A DNA stretch of 10,447 bases from Bacteroidales bacterium. GTDB taxonomy: Bacteria > Bacteroidota > Bacteroidia > Bacteroidales > WCHB1-69. Made by a program: the position numbers and the translations under genes. Of this stretch, positions 5,819 through 10,447 are shown one piece after another. The DNA is taken from positions 1 through 10,447 of the forward strand of contig DUOL01000104.1 of assembly GCA_012838875.1 (NCBI GenBank), read 5' to 3'. Under the pieces are notes generated by a model. It saw nothing but the letters and a program-made list of their open reading frames with translations. It searched no databases and had not been told where the DNA came from. How positions within the stretch are numbered: the stretch's first letter is position 1; the number at the start of each line of letters is the position of its first letter.

Positions 5819-8650
5819 CTAAATATTAACGATTTTTTTCTGTAAAAACTTAGCAGTATGCGAATTTCCATTTTTAACTAACTCTTCAGGCGTTCCTTCA
5901 AAAACAATACGCCCTCCCTTTTCGCCGCCTTCGGGACCTAAGTCAATAATCCAGTCGGCACATTTTATTAATTCGTAATTGTGCTCAATCACCACAATCG
6001 AGTTTCCTTTTTCAATCAATTTATTAAAAGAGTGGTAGAGTTTGGAAATATCGTGAAAATGAAGTCCGATAGTTGGTTCATCGAAGACGAAAAGAGTGCC
6101 CTGTGTGCTCTCTTGTTGCGAAAGATAGTAGGCTAATTTAACGCGCTGTGCTTCGCCGCCGGATAGGGTAGAGGAGGATTGTCCCATTTTTAAATAGCCA
6201 AGCCCGACCTCTTGTAACGGTAAAAGTTTAGCAATGATACTTTCAGTCAACTTGCTCTGTTTCGGATATGCTTGAAAGAAATCAATAGCCTGATTAATCG
6301 TCATATTGAGCAGGTCGGTAATAGTGTAGCCTTCAACCTTAATGTCAAGTGCTTCGTCTTTAAAACGTTTGCCTTGGCATTCATCGCAGACAAGCTCTAC
6401 GTCAGCCATGAATTGCATGCTAATATGCACGATTCCTTCTCCTTCGCACGTTTCGCACCGCCCGCCGGGAACGTTAAAAGAGAAAAATCCGGACTTGTAA
6501 TTGCGTTGTTTTGCCAAAGGCTGCGAAGCGAAAAAATCGCGTATATCAGTAAATGCTTTGACGTAGGTAACCGGATTAGAACGCGAAGAACGCCCGATAG
6601 GATTTTGGTCAACCATGACCACCTCTTTTATTTTTGAAAAATCAGCGTCTATTTTAGTGAATTTACCCGGTTTTTCACTCTTTTCATCTAAAATAGTTTG
6701 GAGTGCGGGAACCATGATATTTGTTATTAAGCTACTCTTTCCCGAACCGCTAACCCCCGTTACAACAACCAAAACTTCTAAAGGAATTTTTACATCAATA
6801 CTTTTTAAATTGTTCTCCTTAGCACCAATAATTTCTATATAATTTCTCCATTTTCTTCGACGTGTCGGCGTTGGAATTGTAAGATTATCAATGTCTTGTG
6901 GATCTTGAAGACCTCGAAGATAGGCGGCGGTCAAACTCTCTTTTTCTTTTAATAAATTTTCAAAAGTTCCTTGAAAAACAACTTCTCCCCCTAAGCGTCC
7001 CGCCTTAGGACCAATGTCAATAATGTAGTCGGCATGTTGTATAATCTCTTCATCATGTTCAACCACGACAACCGTATTGCCGATATCGCGAAGACGTTTT
7101 AAGACTTTTATTAAATTTTCGGTATCGCGGGCATGTAGCCCGATACTCGGTTCATCAAGAATGTATAACGCTCCGACTAAGCCGTTCCCTAACGATGTCG
7201 CTAAATTAATGCGTTGTGATTCACCACCCGATAAGCTGCGGCTGAGCCGATTGAGGGTTAGGTAGCCTAAGCCCACATCTTGTAAAAATTTTAGACGATA
7301 TTGAAGCTCGTGAATGATTTCTTCTGCAATATGTTTTTCTTGTTCATTAGCATATTTAAACGTTGTGAAAAAAGAATAGAGTTCATCTATCGGCATCAAG
7401 AGAATGTCTCGAACGGATTTGCCTTTTACTTTTACATAATTGGCATCTTTTCGAAGTTTTGTACCTAAACAATCGGGGCATAAAGTTCGTCCTCGGTATC
7501 TTGCTAAGATCACTCTATATTGTATTTTGTATGAGCTACTTTCTACAAATTTGAAAAATTGTTTAACCCCTTCAACTCCATCTTCTTCTCTTCCATTCCA
7601 TAAAATATCAAACTCTTCTTCCGACAAATTCTCAATAGCACGGTGAGGGGGGAATCCAATTTTTGTTGCTTTTCTAATAAAATAATTCTTCCACTCTGAC
7701 AATTTTTGACCCCGCCAGCAGGCTACCGCACCTTCAAAAACGGACAGCGTTTTATTAGGAATTACTAAATCGGGGTCAATTCCGTCAATTAACCCCAAGC
7801 CGCCGCAGGTAGGACACGCACCGTACGGATTATTAAAACTGAATAGATTCACCGAGGGTTTTTCAAATTGCATGCCGTCAAGTTCAAATAGATGGCTGAA
7901 ACGGTATTGTTTAACCGTTTCGTCCTCTATCTGTATCGTACATTTGCCCTTTCCTTCATAAAATGCCGATTCAATTGAATCGGACAAACGAGTTTGCTGT
8001 TCTAAAATAGAACTTCGTTTAAATCTATCTACAAGAATAGCAATAGAATTTATTGAAATTTTTTTCTCAGTTTGGAGTAACCGGTCAATTTCTACTATCT
8101 CTTTTTTGAAAACGACACGATTATATCCTTGTTTTTTAAAGACTTCCAATTGTTCTCTCACTGTTCTTCCCGATACAACATGAAACGGTGCTAAAACCAA
8201 GATTTTTGCACTGTCGGCTTGTGATAAGATAAATTGAATAACGTCTGCGGTACTTTCTCTTTTAACCTCTTTGCCGCTTATAGGGGAAAAGGTTTTGCCG
8301 ATACGAGCAAAAAGCAATTTTACATATTCATAAATTTCTGTTGTTGTACCGACCGTTGAGCGTGGGTTACGTGAAATCACGCGTTGTTCTATCGCTATTG
8401 CGGGAGGAATTCGTTTAATACTTTCTACTTCCGGCTTGGAAATTTTTCCCATAAATTGCCGAGCGTAAGAGCTTAAACTCTCCACGTATCTGCGTTGTCC
8501 TTCAGCATATAAAGTATCAAAAGCTAAAGATGATTTACCGGAGCCTGAAACTCCGGTAATGACCACTAATTGATTGCGTGGAATATCTACATCTATAGCT
8601 TTTAGATTATTAACTTTCGCCCCGCGAATTGAAATAAAATCTTCATTCAT
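5819..8650 (-). CDS. uvrA: Excinuclease ABC subunit UvrA
   Basis: This is the damage-recognition ATPase of nucleotide excision repair, which dimerises and loads UvrB on DNA lesions in the cytoplasm. The 943 residues hold both ABC modules. Module 1 has Walker A GVSGSGKS (33-40), signature LSGGE (473-477) and Walker B ILDEPSIGLH (497-506). Module 2 has Walker A (632-639), LSGGE (829-833) and Walker B FDEPTIGLH (856-864). Zinc ligands are C279/C282 with C391/C394 in the first half, and C732-X2-C735-X19-C755-X2-C758 in the second. The site after FARIG, which is cysteine-rich in many UvrA proteins, reads KTFSPISG, so one small zinc site is probably missing; I believe this is usual in Bacteroidota. 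Start ATG is at 8650, 34 bp after the upstream gene's stop. I see no clear promoter in that gap, so read-through or an internal promoter is possible. Confidence 0.97.
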   Translation of the reverse strand: MNEDFISIRGAKVNNLKAIDVDIPRNQLVVITGVSGSGKSSLAFDTLYAEGQRRYVESLSSYARQFMGKISKPEVESIKRIPPAIAIEQRVISRNPRSTVGTTTEIYEYVKLLFARIGKTFSPISGKEVKRESTADVIQFILSQADSAKILVLAPFHVVSGRTVREQLEVFKKQGYNRVVFKKEIVEIDRLLQTEKKISINSIAILVDRFKRSSILEQQTRLSDSIESAFYEGKGKCTIQIEDETVKQYRFSHLFELDGMQFEKPSVNLFSFNNPYGACPTCGGLGLIDGIDPDLVIPNKTLSVFEGAVACWRGQKLSEWKNYFIRKATKIGFPPHRAIENLSEEEFDILWNGREEDGVEGVKQFFKFVESSSYKIQYRVILARYRGRTLCPDCLGTKLRKDANYVKVKGKSVRDILLMPIDELYSFFTTFKYANEQEKHIAEEIIHELQYRLKFLQDVGLGYLTLNRLSRSLSGGESQRINLATSLGNGLVGALYILDEPSIGLHARDTENLIKVLKRLRDIGNTVVVVEHDEEIIQHADYIIDIGPKAGRLGGEVVFQGTFENLLKEKESLTAAYLRGLQDPQDIDNLTIPTPTRRRKWRNYIEIIGAKENNLKSIDVKIPLEVLVVVTGVSGSGKSSLITNIMVPALQTILDEKSEKPGKFTKIDADFSKIKEVVMVDQNPIGRSSRSNPVTYVKAFTDIRDFFASQPLAKQRNYKSGFFSFNVPGGRCETCEGEGIVHISMQFMADVELVCDECQGKRFKDEALDIKVEGYTITDLLNMTINQAIDFFQAYPKQSKLTESIIAKLLPLQEVGLGYLKMGQSSSTLSGGEAQRVKLAYYLSQQESTQGTLFVFDEPTIGLHFHDISKLYHSFNKLIEKGNSIVVIEHNYELIKCADWIIDLGPEGGEKGGRIVFEGTPEELVKNGNSHTAKFLQKKIVNI

Positions 8651-8684
8651 TGCCCACTTCTACTACTTTCAGCTTAGTTATATT

Positions 8685-8969
8685 TTATCGAATAAGAGTC
8701 AATGAGCTGTGATATTCAGTAACTTTTACATAACTTTCATACTTAAAGGTGAAGAAGTAGACACCATCGGATAATTTTTCAGGATTAAATCCTTCATCAG
8801 CATTATAAACCACATTATTTTTCATATATGTAGTGTAATTTTTCTTTTCATACACTTTCTTTCCCCAACGGTCGTACACGGAGAAAACATTAGGGAAATT
8901 AGGATTTAAGTTTTTCACAATGAAAACGTCATTATGTCCATCTCCGTTAGGGGTCAGTACGTTAGGAAA
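8685..8969 (-). other. Sub-feature: gliding-motility-associated / T9SS C-terminal domain
   Basis: This encodes the last 94 residues of the secreted protein. It begins at the diagnostic FPNVLTPNGDGHNDVF, continues with the YDRWGKKVYE strand, and ends in a short basic tail (SSLTLIR) just before the TAA. The pattern is that of the CHU_C-type sorting domain (the 'type B' class of T9SS signals), which implies that the organism carries a type IX secretion machine elsewhere. Confidence 0.88.
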
Positions 8970-10447
8970 TTCTAGAGGTGCTTCCACGTTGACTATGTAT
9001 GTTATAGAGCTTGTACAATTGTTTTCGCTCGTAACAGTAAGAGTAACTTCATAATCGCCCCAAATTTCGTAAGGGTGTGGCTCGGGCGTATGAGCAGTAC
9101 TATTTCCGTTATCCCCAAAATCCCATTGCCAAGTAAGCTGGTCATTAGGGTCAAAGTGAGAAGTGTTAATAAATTCTACGGGAGTGCCCTCTGTGGTTGC
9201 AGCTATTACGGTTGGTTCGTCAGGAACGGGAGCAACTAAACCGTTAGAGTAATTAACTGTGAAGTTTGCGTCCGGTTGAGGGAAAACTTCAATATAATTT
9301 ACGAAAGTCGTGTCATGCCAGCAACCATCTTCGCTAATAACATATAAAGTAACCGTGTATATGCCTGACTCTGTGAGTGTTATTGTCGGATTGCGTTGAG
9401 TGGAAGTTTGAACCGTGTCATTATGTGCGTTTAAGATAATCCACAGATAATTATAAGTAAGCGATGGAGTGGATAAGTCTGTCAAGGTAAAGGTTAATGG
9501 TTGACAGCCCTCCGTCTTATTGGAAGTAAAATTGGCCACAGGTTGTGGAAGATACTCAACAACTACCGTGTCGTAGCCGACACAACTTAAAGTTCCCTGA
9601 TTGTTGGTGGTTGTTACGGTAATATCGTAAGTACCTGCTGTATTAACGACAATTGTATTTGAGGTTGCTCCTGTATTCCAAAGGTAGCTAGTATTGTTTG
9701 CTGTGTAATTAGGATTTAATGTAGTTGATGAACCGCCACAAATTCCGATATCGTCCCCCAAATTAGGTGTAGGAAGTTGTACGACAGTAAGTGTAAAAGT
9801 ACTGTCGTAAACACATCCGTAATTATCAATAACAGTAAATGTATAGTTATAGTTTCCGGCAACGGAAGCATCGATATGAGCGGTGTAATCGTCATCGGGA
9901 ATAATATTGTCTCCAGTCCATTGAACTTGGTCAACGGTAATGGTATAATCCCAGGGTTGTGGCATCAATGAGGGGTCAAGATTTAATGACCATTCCCAAA
10001 TCCAACCGTCGTCAACACCCCATTGGTCACAAACTTGAAAACTCCATGCCCCGTTAAGAGGGCACCCGATTAAACCGGTAAAAGAGTTGACAGGTCTATA
10101 ATAATTTGTTCCTAATATGCGATTGGTAGAGTCAATAGCGCGGTGTTGACTTGTTGGTACGGTATTGCCTTCATATAGATATCCGTTACCGGGACCGTAG
10201 GAAAATCCTTGTGTTGTATTTTCGGAAAAACAGTAGTTCCAACCGACACCGCAATTCGCAGGATCACCGAAGCAGACCTGTGTTCCGCTATCGTAGTCAT
10301 TGGCATCTCCTAAGAAATTTCCTCCTCCATTTTGTGATTCCATACGAACAGACTGCCCATTTGGACAGATTAAATCAATGGTAATATCTCCTAAGTAAGT
10401 ATGTTCCATTGTGAAGCAGACGGAGATAAGGTCGTTAGGTGAGGTTA
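8685..10447 (-). CDS. Secreted multidomain protein with P-domain, Ig/PKD-like repeats and gliding-motility/T9SS C-terminal domain (5' partial)
   Basis: The gene is cut by the right edge. The frame stays open from 10446 down through the first Met (10407-10409), and the 12 extra residues (ending NDLISVCFT) continue the domain, so that Met is internal. Numbering from it, residues up to about 145 resemble a proprotein-convertase P-domain (VCFTMEHTYLGDITIDLICP, then GAWSFQVCDQWGVDDGWIWEW at 120-140). About 150-210 and 213-287 are Ig-like beta domains. About 290-376 and 379-476 are PKD-like, the second with WQWDFGDNG (427-435) and GDYEVTLTV. Residues 481-574 form a CHU_C/gliding-motility C-terminal domain, with FPNVLTPNGDGHNDVF (481-496), VYDRWGKKVYE and DGVYFF. 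Such C-termini direct proteins through the type IX secretion system to the surface or medium. The native role (adhesin or protease accessory) is unknown without the missing N-terminal part. Confidence 0.9.
   Translation of the reverse strand, partial: TSPNDLISVCFTMEHTYLGDITIDLICPNGQSVRMESQNGGGNFLGDANDYDSGTQVCFGDPANCGVGWNYCFSENTTQGFSYGPGNGYLYEGNTVPTSQHRAIDSTNRILGTNYYRPVNSFTGLIGCPLNGAWSFQVCDQWGVDDGWIWEWSLNLDPSLMPQPWDYTITVDQVQWTGDNIIPDDDYTAHIDASVAGNYNYTFTVIDNYGCVYDSTFTLTVVQLPTPNLGDDIGICGGSSTTLNPNYTANNTSYLWNTGATSNTIVVNTAGTYDITVTTTNNQGTLSCVGYDTVVVEYLPQPVANFTSNKTEGCQPLTFTLTDLSTPSLTYNYLWIILNAHNDTVQTSTQRNPTITLTESGIYTVTLYVISEDGCWHDTTFVNYIEVFPQPDANFTVNYSNGLVAPVPDEPTVIAATTEGTPVEFINTSHFDPNDQLTWQWDFGDNGNSTAHTPEPHPYEIWGDYEVTLTVTSENNCTSSITYIVNVEAPLEFPNVLTPNGDGHNDVFIVKNLNPNFPNVFSVYDRWGKKVYEKKNYTTYMKNNVVYNADEGFNPEKLSDGVYFFTFKYESYVKVTEYHSSLTLIR

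Noticed and set aside
6272..6637. 121-codon open frame on the + strand opposite uvrA
   Set aside because: It lies wholly within the second half of uvrA, opposite the conserved zinc-finger coding sequence, with no motif of its own. It is a shadow of the real gene.
9777..9971. Small open frames on both strands inside the secreted-protein gene
   Set aside because: They mirror the threonine/valine/asparagine-rich codons of the Ig-like repeats and show no ribosome site or independent similarity.
8685..10409. Complete 574-residue protein starting at the Met at 10409
   Set aside because: The frame is open upstream to the window edge, the upstream residues extend the P-domain, and there is no signal peptide at that Met although the C-terminal domain marks a secreted protein.
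1..10447. CRISPR array, tRNA/rRNA gene, integrase or defence island
   Set aside because: No regularly spaced direct repeats, no cloverleaf-like or rRNA-like segment, and no integrase, transposase or nuclease-system gene was found; the genes are mainly housekeeping plus one secreted protein.

Overview
The window looks like an AT-rich chromosomal segment from a member of the phylum Bacteroidota. Three things point there: a C-terminal gliding-motility-associated / type IX secretion sorting domain on the last gene, a DUF3822-type protein (to my knowledge confined to this phylum), and TAnnTTTG-type -7 promoter elements, the best being TAACTTTG at 7-14. I cannot fix order or genus. All coding regions read cleanly with the standard bacterial code, and I see no frameshifted genes.

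Layout. On the + strand, 36-1169 holds a close pair: folK (folate biosynthesis, GTG start) and a deoxynucleoside kinase (nucleotide salvage, TTG start), 12 bp apart and probably one operon driven by the promoter at the left edge. After an AT-rich gap come two overlapping + strand genes of unknown function. The first is a membrane-anchored protein (1287-1958). The second is a DUF3822-like protein (1910-2542).

From 2562 everything is on the - strand and converges on the DUF3822 gene. Reading in the direction of transcription from the right edge, there is a partial large secreted protein (8685-10447; P-domain, Ig/PKD-like repeats, T9SS C-terminal domain), then full-length UvrA (5819-8650), a 341 bp intergenic space, and an M16C/PreP-like metallopeptidase (2562-5477).

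The genes are mostly housekeeping (folate, nucleotide salvage, nucleotide excision repair, peptide degradation) plus one secreted surface protein. I see no defence island, biosynthetic cluster, CRISPR array, tRNA, rRNA or transposase gene. The one piece that stands out is a GC-rich, highly structured, non-coding element at about 5632-5795, between uvrA and the peptidase. It contains a near-continuous long hairpin (5688-5759) and short inverted ends (GCGTG...CACGC), and it contrasts sharply with its AT-rich surroundings. It resembles an interspersed extragenic repeat or MITE/REP-like element, and is the best candidate for something under-described here.
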